A stretch of DNA of 46,134 bases from Brevibacterium daeguense (GTDB lineage: Bacteria; Actinomycetota; Actinomycetes; Actinomycetales; Brevibacteriaceae): the NCBI RefSeq assembly GCF_021729135.1, contig NZ_JAJTWW010000024.1, positions 1-46,134 on the forward strand, given 5' to 3'. Each line of letters opens with the position of its first letter. The first letter of the stretch is position 1. The position numbers and the translations under genes were made by a program. Below, in pieces: positions 9,716 to 18,419 of this stretch. The notes beneath the pieces were generated by a model, which was not told where the DNA came from, did no database searches, and saw nothing but the letters and a program-made list of their open reading frames with translations.

Positions 9716-10810
9716 ATGGAAGAGTCGACCGCAACTTTGGGGCTGATGGCGGATCCGGGCCTGCCGGCCCAAGTGGCGGAGGGCATCGCCGAAACGGTAG
9801 CCGAAGAGCTGACCGAGGAATTCGGCTTCAGGTGGACGGTGGACGTCAGCCGGCAGCGACTGCCGTTGAATGCGGTGGGCGACATCCCGCTGTTCCAGCA
9901 GGCGGGGCGGCTCCGGGACTCTCACGGCTGGGACTACCTGGTGTATCTCACCGACCTGCCGCGCATCCACAATCACGAGATCATGCTGTGCGATGTCAGC
10001 GCCGAGGCACGAGCCGCGATGGTGTCAGTGCCCAGCCTCGGGGCCTTCAGGGTGACGAAGCGAGCGCGGAGACTGGTGAGCGCGCTGACCAGCTCGGCGC
10101 AGCAGAACACCTACGACTACCCCTCCGAGGAGCTCATGCAGCAGATCATGGCCAGCCGGCCCGTGTACCGACACGCGGAACCGGAGAATGATGACGTCGT
10201 CAGCATCTTCCTGCCGGGTGCGCGGAACCGCCTCGAACTGCTGTCCGGGATGATCCGCAGCAATCAGCCCGGCCGCCTCGTGCCGGCCCTGACGAACTCG
10301 ATCGCGCTCGCCCTGGCGACCGGGGCGTTCGGCGTCTTCTACGGTTCGATCTGGAACCTCGCTGATGCGCTTCACCCCCTGCGCCTGCTCCTCATCAGCG
10401 TTGCCGTCACCGCCGTGCTGGGCATCTGGCTGATCGGCCGCAACGACCTGTGGGCTCGGGGCCGCAACCCGGCTGCGGCATGGCAGCCGCGCCTCGACAA
10501 CGCCGCGACGGTCATCACGATCAGCCTCGGCGTGGTGCAGATCTATCTGGTCATCTTCGCGGTGCTGTTCGTGCTCGCTCTGACGATCGTCGAGAAGGGA
10601 TATCTCGAGGAGCAGCTGGGTCATGCGGTCAACGCCGTCGACTACCTGCACCTGTCGTGGCTGTCCGCCTCGCTCGGCACCCTGGCCGGAGCCCTGGGGT
10701 CGAACTTCAACAGTGAGGAGATGATCCGCGAGGCGACGTACAGCAGGCGAGTCTACGAACGGCGCAAGCTCGCCGGCTCCTTCGGGGACTCGGACGATTC
10801 CTCGGACTGA
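9716..10810 (+). CDS. Unknown integral membrane protein
   Basis: 364 residues, no family recognised. The first 190 residues are soluble and contain GWDYLVYLTDLPRIHNHEI and repeated basic/acidic helices. Then come about four membrane segments: around SIALALATGAFGVFYG, LLLISVAVTAVLGIWLIG, VVQIYLVIFAVLFVLALTI and SWLSASLGTLAGALGS. The tail is charged (YERRKLAGSFGDSDDSSD). It has no SD and starts near a promoter. It stands between marR and the glutaminase gene with no obvious partner. Confidence 0.75.
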   Translation: MEESTATLGLMADPGLPAQVAEGIAETVAEELTEEFGFRWTVDVSRQRLPLNAVGDIPLFQQAGRLRDSHGWDYLVYLTDLPRIHNHEIMLCDVSAEARAAMVSVPSLGAFRVTKRARRLVSALTSSAQQNTYDYPSEELMQQIMASRPVYRHAEPENDDVVSIFLPGARNRLELLSGMIRSNQPGRLVPALTNSIALALATGAFGVFYGSIWNLADALHPLRLLLISVAVTAVLGIWLIGRNDLWARGRNPAAAWQPRLDNAATVITISLGVVQIYLVIFAVLFVLALTIVEKGYLEEQLGHAVNAVDYLHLSWLSASLGTLAGALGSNFNSEEMIREATYSRRVYERRKLAGSFGDSDDSSD

Positions 10811-10888
10811 GGTGCGGTGGCGCGCCGGGCATAGGTTCCCAGGCCTGAAGCGGCCGTTGCCGGGCGTGCTCCGAGCGGTCCTGGTGCA

Positions 10889-10894
10889 TAGGCT
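10889..10894 (+). promoter_or_regulatory. Leaderless-type -10 box of glutaminase gene
   Basis: TAGGCT, six bases before the ATG at 10901, with no ribosome site between them. This is the arrangement of leaderless actinobacterial transcripts. Confidence 0.6.
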
Positions 10895-10900
10895 GTCAAC

Positions 10901-12715
10901 ATGCAATCGCCGATCCAGGAGTACCTCGAACATCTGCACGCAGAGGTGCTGAAGCTGCGCGACGGCGCGCCTTATCCTGTGCACCCGGGGGACCGCGAGC
11001 CGGACCCGGGTGCCTTCGGCATCTGTCTTGCCACCGTGGACGGGTACGTGTACTCCGTCGGAGCCGCGGACCAGGAGTTCTCCATCCAGTCGATCTCCAA
11101 GCCCTTCACCTACGGGCTGGCGCTGGAGGAGCACGGACTTGAGGTGGTGGACGCGAAGGTCGATGTCGAACCCTCGGGCGACCCGTTCAACGAGATCTCG
11201 CTGGCGCCGGGATCCGGCAGGCCGGCCAACGCGATGATCAACGCCGGCGCGCTCGCCGTGGTGTCGATGATCAAGGGCTCCGGCGGAAAGTCCGCCATCA
11301 AGCGCATCGTCGACCGCTACTCGGACTTCGCCGGCCGCGAGCTGACCAGCAGCAAGGCGGTGTTCGACGTCGAGATGCGCCACAGCGACCGCAATCACGC
11401 GCTCGCCTACCTGCTGAGCTCGTTCGGAATCATCGAGGAAGGTCCCACGCGGGCGCTGGAGCTCTACCTCCGGCAGTGCGCGGTGCAGGTGACCTGCCGC
11501 GACCTCGCGCTGATGGCGGCGACGATGGCCAACGGTGGGATGAATCCGCGCACGGGGGACCAGGTCCTCGACCTGGAGAACGTGGAGCGGGTGCTGTCCG
11601 TCATGATGACCTCGGGAATGTACGACGATGCCGGCTCCTGGGTCAGCAGCGTCGGGATGCCGGCGAAGTCCGGAGTGGGCGGCGGCACCCTGGCCGTGCT
11701 TCCCGGCCAGGCGGGTCTGGCGGTGTTCTCCCCGCCGCTGGACGATCACGGCAACAGCATCCGAGGCGTGGAGACGTGTCGGCGGCTGTCGCGGGACATG
11801 GAGATGCACTTCGTGCGCTCGGCGCGGACCGGTCGTTCCGCGGTCAGGGCGACCTTCGCCATCTCCGAGCTGCCGTCCCGGATCCGTCGCACCGAGCCCG
11901 AGGCCGAGGTCCTCGAGCGGTTCGATGACCGCTGCCGGATCATCGAGGTCAACGGCGACCTGCTGTTCGCCGGCACCGAGTCGCTGGTCCGCGCTGTCAG
12001 CGAACTCGACGAGCACGTTGAGCTCGTCGTCCTCGACCTGCGCCGCGTCGACGAGGTGGGCGCTGTCGCGCTGCAGATGCTGGGAGGCGTCGAGCGGCGC
12101 CTCCGGGAAGCCGACCGGCAGCTGGTCCTGGTCGAGCGGATCGGGTCGGCTGCCGCCTCGGCGTTCGAGCCCGAGGCGGACGTCCCCTCGTTCCACAGCC
12201 GGGGAGAGGCGGTGGAGCACTGCGAGAACCGCCTGCTGGCCAGGTACGGCGGCTCCGCCCGGGAGCCGGACCGGGTGGAGGTCGTCGACAGCCCGGTGCT
12301 GGCATCGCTGGAGCCGGAGGAGCGGACCAGGCTGGTGGGGCTGATGGAGCGCCGCACGTACTCCGACGGTGAGGTCATCCGCAGGGTGGGGCAGCGGTTC
12401 GGCGGAATCCATTTCATCGTCTGCGGTCAGGTCAGCAACTTCGCCACCGACCCGTTCGGGCAGCGGGCCCGGCTCAACACGCTGAGCGCCGGCATGACGT
12501 TCGGCGAGCTCGCCCTGGGCACCGAGGAGCGGCAGGAGACCACCGACAAGGCCGAGGGCGAGGTCGAGCTCATGGTCCTGACCCCGGAGGCGATCGCGGA
12601 GCTCGAGGAGGCCGATCCGCAGGCCGCCCTGCGGCTGTGGCACGCGCTGACGCGGGACGCCTACCTGCTGGTCGACCGCTACCTGCGCGAGACTCTGGTC
12701 CGGCTGACGTACTGA
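10901..12715 (+). CDS. glsA: Glutaminase fused to STAS and cyclic-nucleotide-binding-like domains
   Basis: 604 residues. The N-terminal ~310 residues are a beta-lactamase-fold glutaminase (L-glutamine to glutamate plus ammonia): the catalytic pair Ser64 and Lys67 lies in SIQSISKPF, with GRPANAMINAGALA, RNHALAYLL and AKSGVGGGTLAVLPG as further family blocks. Residues about 350-430 form a STAS-like domain (VELVVLDLRRVDEVGAVAL). The C-terminal ~130 residues resemble a cNMP-binding fold (YSDGEVIRRVGQRFGGIHFI, MTFGELALG). The fusion suggests regulation of glutamine breakdown by a small ligand or partner. It stands alone upstream of the osmolyte importer; glutamate is itself an osmolyte, but a link is inference. 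Confidence 0.92.
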   Translation: MQSPIQEYLEHLHAEVLKLRDGAPYPVHPGDREPDPGAFGICLATVDGYVYSVGAADQEFSIQSISKPFTYGLALEEHGLEVVDAKVDVEPSGDPFNEISLAPGSGRPANAMINAGALAVVSMIKGSGGKSAIKRIVDRYSDFAGRELTSSKAVFDVEMRHSDRNHALAYLLSSFGIIEEGPTRALELYLRQCAVQVTCRDLALMAATMANGGMNPRTGDQVLDLENVERVLSVMMTSGMYDDAGSWVSSVGMPAKSGVGGGTLAVLPGQAGLAVFSPPLDDHGNSIRGVETCRRLSRDMEMHFVRSARTGRSAVRATFAISELPSRIRRTEPEAEVLERFDDRCRIIEVNGDLLFAGTESLVRAVSELDEHVELVVLDLRRVDEVGAVALQMLGGVERRLREADRQLVLVERIGSAAASAFEPEADVPSFHSRGEAVEHCENRLLARYGGSAREPDRVEVVDSPVLASLEPEERTRLVGLMERRTYSDGEVIRRVGQRFGGIHFIVCGQVSNFATDPFGQRARLNTLSAGMTFGELALGTEERQETTDKAEGEVELMVLTPEAIAELEEADPQAALRLWHALTRDAYLLVDRYLRETLVRLTY

Positions 12716-12826
12716 CGCCGAGCTGCGCATCGCGCAGTCCCTGCACCTGCTGTCGCCGGCGAAGGGAGCCGGCCCGATCCGCCGATCCTGAAAGTCGGCC
12801 TCATCGGGTTTGAGAGTTCCCTGAAC

Positions 12827-12882
12827 TATAGTGAAACGAGCGGGCGAGAACCGCCCACATGCTCGCCGGCCCGAGAGCCGGC
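12827..12882 (+). promoter_or_regulatory. Possible opu promoter and structured leader
   Basis: TATAGT (12827-12832) is a good -10. It is followed by two small hairpins: GGGCG/CGCCC (12842-12856) and GCCGGC/GCCGGC (12865-12882). The ribosome site AAGGAGG (12894-12900) comes next. No convincing -35 was found. The leader hairpins may be simple GC-rich structure. Confidence 0.45.
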
Positions 12883-12907
12883 CCCCGACCCAGCAAGGAG
12901 GTGCACC

Positions 12908-13552
12908 GTGGAATTCCTGGAGTTCCTGGTCGATCGAGCGGACGACATGCTCGAACTGGGCCTGGAGCACGCCGCCGTCGTCGGCGCAGCCGTCCTCATC
13001 TCCACGGTCATCGGCGTGGCGCTGGGCATCGCGACCTATCGCAGCGAGCGCGCCCGTGAGACGGTGCTGGCGATCACCGGCTCCTTCCTGACGATTCCGT
13101 CGTTCGCGCTCTTCATCCTGCTGCTCGGGCCGCTCGGCCTCGGCTGGCGACCCGTGCTGCTGGCCCTGGTGATGTACGGGCTGATGCCCGTGGTGCGCAA
13201 TACCATCACGGGCCTGCGCGAGGTCGATCCGGCCGTGATCGAGTCCGCCAAGGGGATGGGCCTCAACCGCCGTCAGCAGCTGCTGCGCATCGAGCTGCCG
13301 CTGGCGTGGCCGGTCATCATCACCGGTGTGCGAGTGACCACGCTCGTGCTGCTCGGCATCGCCGCCATCGGCGCGATCGTCAACGGACCCGGTTACGGCG
13401 AGCTGATCTTCACCGGGCTGGCCCGGGTCGGCACTCCCGTAGCGGTCAATCTCGTGCTGGCCGGCGCCGTCGGCGTCATGGTGCTGGCTGTCCTGTTCGA
13501 CCTTGTCTTCTACGCTGTCCAGCGAATCACGACCCCGCGAGGTATTCGATGA
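12908..13552 (+). CDS. opuCB: OpuC-type ABC permease (first)
   Basis: 214 residues, about six membrane segments, with the permease EAA-like loop VIESAKGMGLNRRQQLLRIELPLAWP and SFLTIPSFALFILLLGPLG, both typical of glycine betaine/carnitine/choline permeases. GTG start after AAGGAGG. Its stop overlaps the ATG of the ATPase gene (ATGA at 13549-13552), so the two are translationally coupled. It forms the membrane channel with the second permease. Confidence 0.88.
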   Translation: MEFLEFLVDRADDMLELGLEHAAVVGAAVLISTVIGVALGIATYRSERARETVLAITGSFLTIPSFALFILLLGPLGLGWRPVLLALVMYGLMPVVRNTITGLREVDPAVIESAKGMGLNRRQQLLRIELPLAWPVIITGVRVTTLVLLGIAAIGAIVNGPGYGELIFTGLARVGTPVAVNLVLAGAVGVMVLAVLFDLVFYAVQRITTPRGIR

Positions 13553-14748
13553 CTCAGACCCCGAACTCCGCCGAGCACCCGGTCATGATCCGCTTGGAAG
13601 GCCTGACGAAGCGCTTCCCGGGGCAGCAGCGCAACGCCGTCGACGAACTCACGATGGACATCCGCGAGGGCGAGATCGTCGTCCTCGTCGGCCCGTCCGG
13701 CTGCGGCAAGACCACGACGATGAAGATGATCAACCGAATCATCGAGCCCAGCTCGGGGCGGATCGTGCTGGCCGGTCAGGACGTCACGAAGGCTGACCCG
13801 GACCAGCTGCGTCGCAGGATCGGCTACGTGATCCAGCAGATCGGCCTGTTCCCGCACATGACCATCGGCGAGAACATCGCCACCGTCCCCAAGCTGCTCG
13901 GCTGGGACGCCAAGCGCATCCGTGCGCGGGTCGACGAGCTGCTGCGGACCGTGAATATGGACCCGGACGAGTACCGGAGTCGCTACCCCAAACAGCTCTC
14001 CGGCGGTCAGCAGCAGCGGGTCGGCGTCGCCCGCGCCCTGGGCGCGGACCCGCAGGTGATGCTCATGGACGAGCCGTTCGGCGCGATCGACCCGATCACC
14101 CGCGACCGGCTGCAGAACGAGTTCCTGCGGGTGCAGTCCGAGGTGCGCAAGACGATCGTGTTCGTCACCCACGACATCGATGAGGCGATCAAGATGGGCG
14201 ATCGGATCGCGATCCTGCAGGAGGGCTCCCGCATCGCGCAGTACGACACGCCGGAGCGGATCCTCACGGCTCCGGCCAACGACTTCGTCCGGGATTTCAT
14301 CGGCGGAGGCGCGGCGCTCAAACGCCTCAACCTGTCGCGGATCCGCGACATCGAGCTCAGCAGCTGGCCGACCGTCAGCGCCGGTGACAGCGTGGAGCGC
14401 GTGCGCCAGGCGCTCGCCTCGTCCGAGCACTCCGCTGTGCTCGTGCTCGATGCCGAGGGCCGACCCGAGCGCTGGGTCGGTGCCGAGGACCTCCGCCGAG
14501 GCGCCGACGGCTCACTCGACCAGGTGGGCTCCGTGCCGCGGGCCGTCCTCGAACCCCGCGCCACGCTCAGCGACGCCCTCAACGAACTCCTCGCAGCGCG
14601 GTACGCGGTCACGATCGTCGTCGACGAGCAGGGGCGCTACCTCGGGGTCGTCGACATCGACCAGCTCAATGACGCCATCCGCTCGATGCGCACTGCCGCG
14701 GTCGCCGAGGCCCGCAGCGAGCTGAGCCCGCCGGGAGGCCCCCAATGA
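13549..14748 (+). CDS. opuCA: OpuC-type ABC transporter ATPase with CBS-like tail
   Basis: 399 residues. Walker A GPSGCGKTTT, Q-loop YVIQQIGLFPH, signature LSGGQQQRVGVARAL, Walker B VMLMDEPFGAID and H-loop FVTHDIDEA are all present. The C-terminal ~120 residues read as a CBS-type regulatory region (WPTVSAGDSVERVRQAL, ARYAVTIVVDEQGRYLGVVD), which in OpuA/OpuC senses ionic strength or nucleotides. It energises uptake of compatible solutes. Four-base overlaps at both ends bind it to the permeases. Confidence 0.93.
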   Translation: MTQTPNSAEHPVMIRLEGLTKRFPGQQRNAVDELTMDIREGEIVVLVGPSGCGKTTTMKMINRIIEPSSGRIVLAGQDVTKADPDQLRRRIGYVIQQIGLFPHMTIGENIATVPKLLGWDAKRIRARVDELLRTVNMDPDEYRSRYPKQLSGGQQQRVGVARALGADPQVMLMDEPFGAIDPITRDRLQNEFLRVQSEVRKTIVFVTHDIDEAIKMGDRIAILQEGSRIAQYDTPERILTAPANDFVRDFIGGGAALKRLNLSRIRDIELSSWPTVSAGDSVERVRQALASSEHSAVLVLDAEGRPERWVGAEDLRRGADGSLDQVGSVPRAVLEPRATLSDALNELLAARYAVTIVVDEQGRYLGVVDIDQLNDAIRSMRTAAVAEARSELSPPGGPQ

Positions 14749-15542
14749 GCATCTCCACGTCCGAGCGCAGGCGCGACGCGGACGTCGTCACGCAGACCCC
14801 GGTGTCCGCGGGCAGGCGCCGCGGCTGGCAGGGCTACCTCGTCATGCCGGCGATCCTCGCCCTGATCCTGCTGGCGCTGTACCTGTGGGTCTCGAGCATG
14901 GAGCTCGACTCGATCGAGGCCCGCTCCCTCAATGCCCAGTCGCTCCTGACCGCGCTGGGGGAGCACATTGTGCTGGCCGCCGTGTCGACGGTGGTGACCC
15001 TGGTCATCGCGGTGCCGCTGGGAGTCCTGCTGACCCGACCGTTCACGCAGCGGGTGCGCCCGTTCATCATCGGCGTGCTGACTCTCGGACAGGCTGTGCC
15101 GACCATCGCCATCCTGGTGCTGCTGGCCGTCGCCTTCCTGTTCCTGGGATTCCAGGCCGCGATCGTCGGCCTGGTCCTGTACGCGATCATCCCGGTGCTG
15201 CTCAACACCATGGTCGGATTGGAGCAGGTCGACGAGAACGTGCTCGAAGCCGGGCGCGGAATGGGAATGTCGAAGGGTCGAGTGCTCACCCGCCTCGAGC
15301 TGCCGCTTGCGGTTCCGGTGATGCTGGCCGGTGTCCGCACCGCGCTGGTGATCAACGTCGGCACTGCCACCCTGGTCACATACATCAACGCCGGCGGCCT
15401 GGGCGACATCATCGTCGCCGGTCTGTCGACCAACCGCGTGGTCGTGCAGATCGTCGGCGCGGTGCTGACCGCCGTGCTGGCCCTCTTCATCGACTACCTG
15501 GCAGGCATCGCCGAGGACTTCCTGCGGCCCAAGGGGCTGTGA
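14745..15542 (+). CDS. opuCD: OpuC-type ABC permease (second)
   Basis: 265 residues. After a 25-residue cytosolic leader there are about six membrane segments. The family blocks FIIGVLTLGQAVPTIAILVL and NVLEAGRGMGMSKGRVLTRLE (coupling loop) are clear. The ATG overlaps the ATPase stop (ATGA at 14745-14748). Sixty bases separate it from the substrate-binding protein gene. Confidence 0.88.
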   Translation: MSISTSERRRDADVVTQTPVSAGRRRGWQGYLVMPAILALILLALYLWVSSMELDSIEARSLNAQSLLTALGEHIVLAAVSTVVTLVIAVPLGVLLTRPFTQRVRPFIIGVLTLGQAVPTIAILVLLAVAFLFLGFQAAIVGLVLYAIIPVLLNTMVGLEQVDENVLEAGRGMGMSKGRVLTRLELPLAVPVMLAGVRTALVINVGTATLVTYINAGGLGDIIVAGLSTNRVVVQIVGAVLTAVLALFIDYLAGIAEDFLRPKGL

Positions 15543-15602
15543 CCTCGTGGACGCGGAACTCGGATCAGACTCGCGAATCGGAACAGAAACGGAGCGAACA
15601 CC

Positions 15603-16541
15603 ATGACACGGAAGACGAAGCTCAGTGCGGCCGCCGCGGCGGCAGCCGCCGTCTCCCTGCTGCTGGCCGGATGCGGCGGAGGCGGCGGGGAGGAGAGCCC
15701 CAACGAGGGACTGCTCGAGGGTGCACAGCTCATCGCCGGTTCGAAGGAATTCACCGAATCGGTTCTGCTGTCGCAGATCACGACCGTGGCGCTCGAGGAC
15801 GCCGGCGCCTCGATCGAGGACCAGACCGGCATCTCGGGCTCGGCGACGGTCCGCGAGGCGCTGGAGACCGGGGAGGTCGACTTCTACTGGGACTACACCG
15901 GCACGGGCTGGGTCAACATCCTGGGCAATGCACCCGAGGACGCGCCCGAGGACCTGTACCAGGCGGTCGCCGATGCGGACAAGGAGAACGGTGTCGCGTG
16001 GCTGCCGCCGGCACCGTTCGAGAACACGTACCGGATTGCTGCCAAGCAGGACTTCGCCCAGCAGAACGGCCTGCAGACCATGTCCGACGCCGCGACGTTC
16101 ATTAACGAGAACGCCGACCAGGGCCGGGTGTGCGCTGCCAGCGAGTTCATCAACCGCGATGACGGGCTGCCCGGCCTGCAGGAGGAGTACGGCTTCGAAT
16201 TCTCCGAGGTCGTGGAGCTGGATCTCAACCTGATCTACACGCAGGTCGGCGAGACCTGCGAGTTCGGCGAGGTGTTCTCCACGGATGCGCGGATCGTGGC
16301 CAATGATCTCCAGGTGCTCGAGGACGACAAGGAATTCTTCGTCGAGTACCAGGGATCGATGACGCTGCGGCAGGAGACGCTCGACCAGTACCCTGCGATC
16401 GCGGAGATCATGGCCCCGATCTCCGAGAAGCTGACCAACGAGGTCATGATCGAGCTCAACGGCAAGGTCGACACCGAGGGTGAGAACCCGGAGGACGTCG
16501 CCCAGGAGTGGCTCGAGGAGCAGGGCCTGATCGGCGGCTGA
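15603..16541 (+). CDS. opuCC: OpuC-type substrate-binding lipoprotein
   Basis: 312 residues. A signal peptide ends in the lipobox LLLAGC, so the protein is lipid-anchored. The mature part starts with LIAGSKEFTESVLLSQI, the usual opening of the glycine betaine/carnitine/choline-binding (OpuAC) family, and continues with YWDYTGTGWVNILG. Which quaternary amine it binds cannot be told by eye. GGAG lies upstream of the ATG. It is the last gene of the importer operon and is followed by a strong terminator. Confidence 0.9.
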   Translation: MTRKTKLSAAAAAAAAVSLLLAGCGGGGGEESPNEGLLEGAQLIAGSKEFTESVLLSQITTVALEDAGASIEDQTGISGSATVREALETGEVDFYWDYTGTGWVNILGNAPEDAPEDLYQAVADADKENGVAWLPPAPFENTYRIAAKQDFAQQNGLQTMSDAATFINENADQGRVCAASEFINRDDGLPGLQEEYGFEFSEVVELDLNLIYTQVGETCEFGEVFSTDARIVANDLQVLEDDKEFFVEYQGSMTLRQETLDQYPAIAEIMAPISEKLTNEVMIELNGKVDTEGENPEDVAQEWLEEQGLIGG

Positions 16542-16549
16542 CGGCTGCT

Positions 16550-16577
16550 GGTGCGTGAGCCGCTCGGCTCACGCACC
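16550..16577 (+). terminator. Terminator of opu operon
   Basis: 13-bp inverted repeat GGTGCGTGAGCCG / CGGCTCACGCACC with a 2-base centre, nine bases after the stop codon. No T run follows. Confidence 0.7.
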
Positions 16578-16603
16578 GGCCCGCTTGAAAGTCACAAGAG
16601 AAA

Positions 16604-16660
16604 CTGATGGTCAGAAAAGTCCGCTGTTCGGCATGAATAGCGGACTTTTCTGACCACCAG
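16604..16660. terminator. Second, bidirectional hairpin between convergent genes
   Basis: Perfect 18-bp stem (16608-16625 with 16639-16656), extended to 22 bp with one mismatch, and a 13-base loop. The arms contain AGAAAAGTCC, giving A/T runs inside the stem. It lies between the opu operon and the convergent asparagine synthetase gene. Confidence 0.75.
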
Positions 16661-16713
16661 ATCGTGTCAAGTGCGGGCGCCTCGGGCGTTGTCGCGATCG
16701 GGGTCGGTGCCGG

Positions 16714-18234
16714 TCACGCCTCGGCGAAGCGGCCGACCGTGGCCTGGGCGTTGACTCCCTGCAGGGAGGAGTAGAACATGCGGTAGTAGGCCATCTCCTC
16801 GCGGGTGCGCAGCGGCGGGTCCACGACGTCGGCCGCGGCGGAGAGCTGGTCGTCGGTGACGGTCGCGCTGAAATGATCGCGAAGCACGTCGTTCATTCCC
16901 GTGCCCTCCCCGAACTGCTCCTTGCGCCGCCACAGCACCTCGTCCGGCAGCCACCCGTCGAAGGCCCGGCGCAGCAGCCATTTGGCCGGCCGGTCCTCCG
17001 TGAGGAGCTTCCACTCGGGCGGCAGCGCCATCGCCAGCTCCACGACGTCGAGGTCGAGAAAGGGCAGGCGGGGCTCCATGCCGAGCGCTCCGGCGACGCG
17101 GTCGACCCGCTGCAATCCGCCGATGTGCATGCCCCGGAGCGTGTCCAGCAGCTCGGCGTGCAGCTCGGCGGGGTCGGTCAGCTGACCGTAGTGCGAGTAG
17201 CCGGCGAACAGTTCGTCGGCACCTTCGCCCACCAGCACGACCTTCACATGCCGGCCGGCCAGCTGGGAGACGAAGTAGTTCGGGACGGCCGAGTGGACGA
17301 GTGTGGGGTCGAAGGACTCCAGCCCGGCCACCACACGCGGCACCACGTCGATGGCGTCCTGGGCGGTGTAGATCAGCTCGCGGTGATCGGTGCCGCAGTA
17401 CTCCGCCACCAGGCGGGCGGCCTCGAGATCGCCGCTGTCGTCCAGACCCACCGCGAAGGTCTTGAGTTTGGTGCCCTTCGGCTGGCGGCGGGCGGCGATC
17501 GCCGTGACGATGCTCGAATCGACTCCGCCGGACAGGAGCACTCCCTTGGGCTGGGCGCCGGCGAGGCTGCGCTCCACGGCTCGGATCAGCGTCTCCCGCA
17601 CCGCGTCGAACACCCAGGCCGGCGGGTCCTCGTCGGGGGCGCGACTGAGCAGCAGCACGGGTGAGGCACCCGGGAACTCCCGGATCTCCTCGAGTCCGGC
17701 CTCAGGGGTCCACACGTGCCCCGGCGGGAATGGTTCGACATCCGGCCGCAGCATCTTGTCGAACGCCTTCATCTCCGAGGCGAAGATGACGGTGTCGTCG
17801 TTGCGCACCCAGTACAGCGGAGCCAGGCCCAGCACATCGCGACCGGCGATGAAGCGACCGTCCGCGGCGGCGATGACGAGGGCGAACGGTCCCCACAGCT
17901 GTTCGAAGGCGGCCTTGCCGAGTTCGTCGAAGAGGACGACGGCGGTCTCGAAGTCTGATTCTGTGCGGAACCGCTCTGCACCCATGCGCTCACGAATGCG
18001 GCGGAAGTTGTGGATCATCCCGTCGCCGGTCAGCCAGACGTCGTCATTCCGACCGCCGCTGAGGGGCTGTCCGCCTGTCTTCGGATCCACGATGGACAGG
18101 TACCGGCTGCCCACCCAGGCGTTCTCGAGTGCGCGGCTTCCGGATCCGTCCGGTCCGCGGTGAGCCAATCGTTCCAACATGCGCTGCCCCATCCGGTGAT
18201 CGAATGGGCCGTGGGCTGCAACTACGCCTGACAT
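16714..18234 (-). CDS. asnB: Asparagine synthetase B homologue lacking the N-terminal Cys
   Basis: 506 residues. The synthetase domain has the ATP pyrophosphatase loop SGGVDSS (235-241), plus VVLVGEGADELFAGY and GMEPRLPFLDLDVVE. The N-terminal glutaminase domain is recognisable (HRGPDG, SIVDPKTGGQPL), but the protein begins Met-Ser-Gly: the codon after ATG is TCA, where glutamine-dependent enzymes have the nucleophile Cys. The usual NGEIYN block reads GDGMIHN, so the Glu is also missing. Glutamine-dependent activity is therefore doubtful; ammonia-dependent synthesis or another amidation is possible. ATG at 18234 follows AAAGGA. Confidence 0.88.
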   Translation of the reverse strand: MSGVVAAHGPFDHRMGQRMLERLAHRGPDGSGSRALENAWVGSRYLSIVDPKTGGQPLSGGRNDDVWLTGDGMIHNFRRIRERMGAERFRTESDFETAVVLFDELGKAAFEQLWGPFALVIAAADGRFIAGRDVLGLAPLYWVRNDDTVIFASEMKAFDKMLRPDVEPFPPGHVWTPEAGLEEIREFPGASPVLLLSRAPDEDPPAWVFDAVRETLIRAVERSLAGAQPKGVLLSGGVDSSIVTAIAARRQPKGTKLKTFAVGLDDSGDLEAARLVAEYCGTDHRELIYTAQDAIDVVPRVVAGLESFDPTLVHSAVPNYFVSQLAGRHVKVVLVGEGADELFAGYSHYGQLTDPAELHAELLDTLRGMHIGGLQRVDRVAGALGMEPRLPFLDLDVVELAMALPPEWKLLTEDRPAKWLLRRAFDGWLPDEVLWRRKEQFGEGTGMNDVLRDHFSATVTDDQLSAAADVVDPPLRTREEMAYYRMFYSSLQGVNAQATVGRFAEA

Positions 18235-18419
18235 CGCCGTCCTTTCGCTGGTCTTCCCAGTGTATGCGCCAGGTGGCGGGGTGCGGTGCTTCCCTCTCGA
18301 ACCATCCGAGATGTTCGATCCGGATCGGCAGTTGCTGGGACCCCGCGCCCGATGCCTTGAGAGAAAGGTCCATAATTGGAACTACTTTCGGTCTTCGGCC
18401 CCGAACACGATGGAGTGTC

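Noticed and set aside
10025..12970. 981-residue open frame antisense to the glutaminase
   Set aside because: His/Arg/Gln-rich shadow frame crossing two real genes and their gap; no family features.
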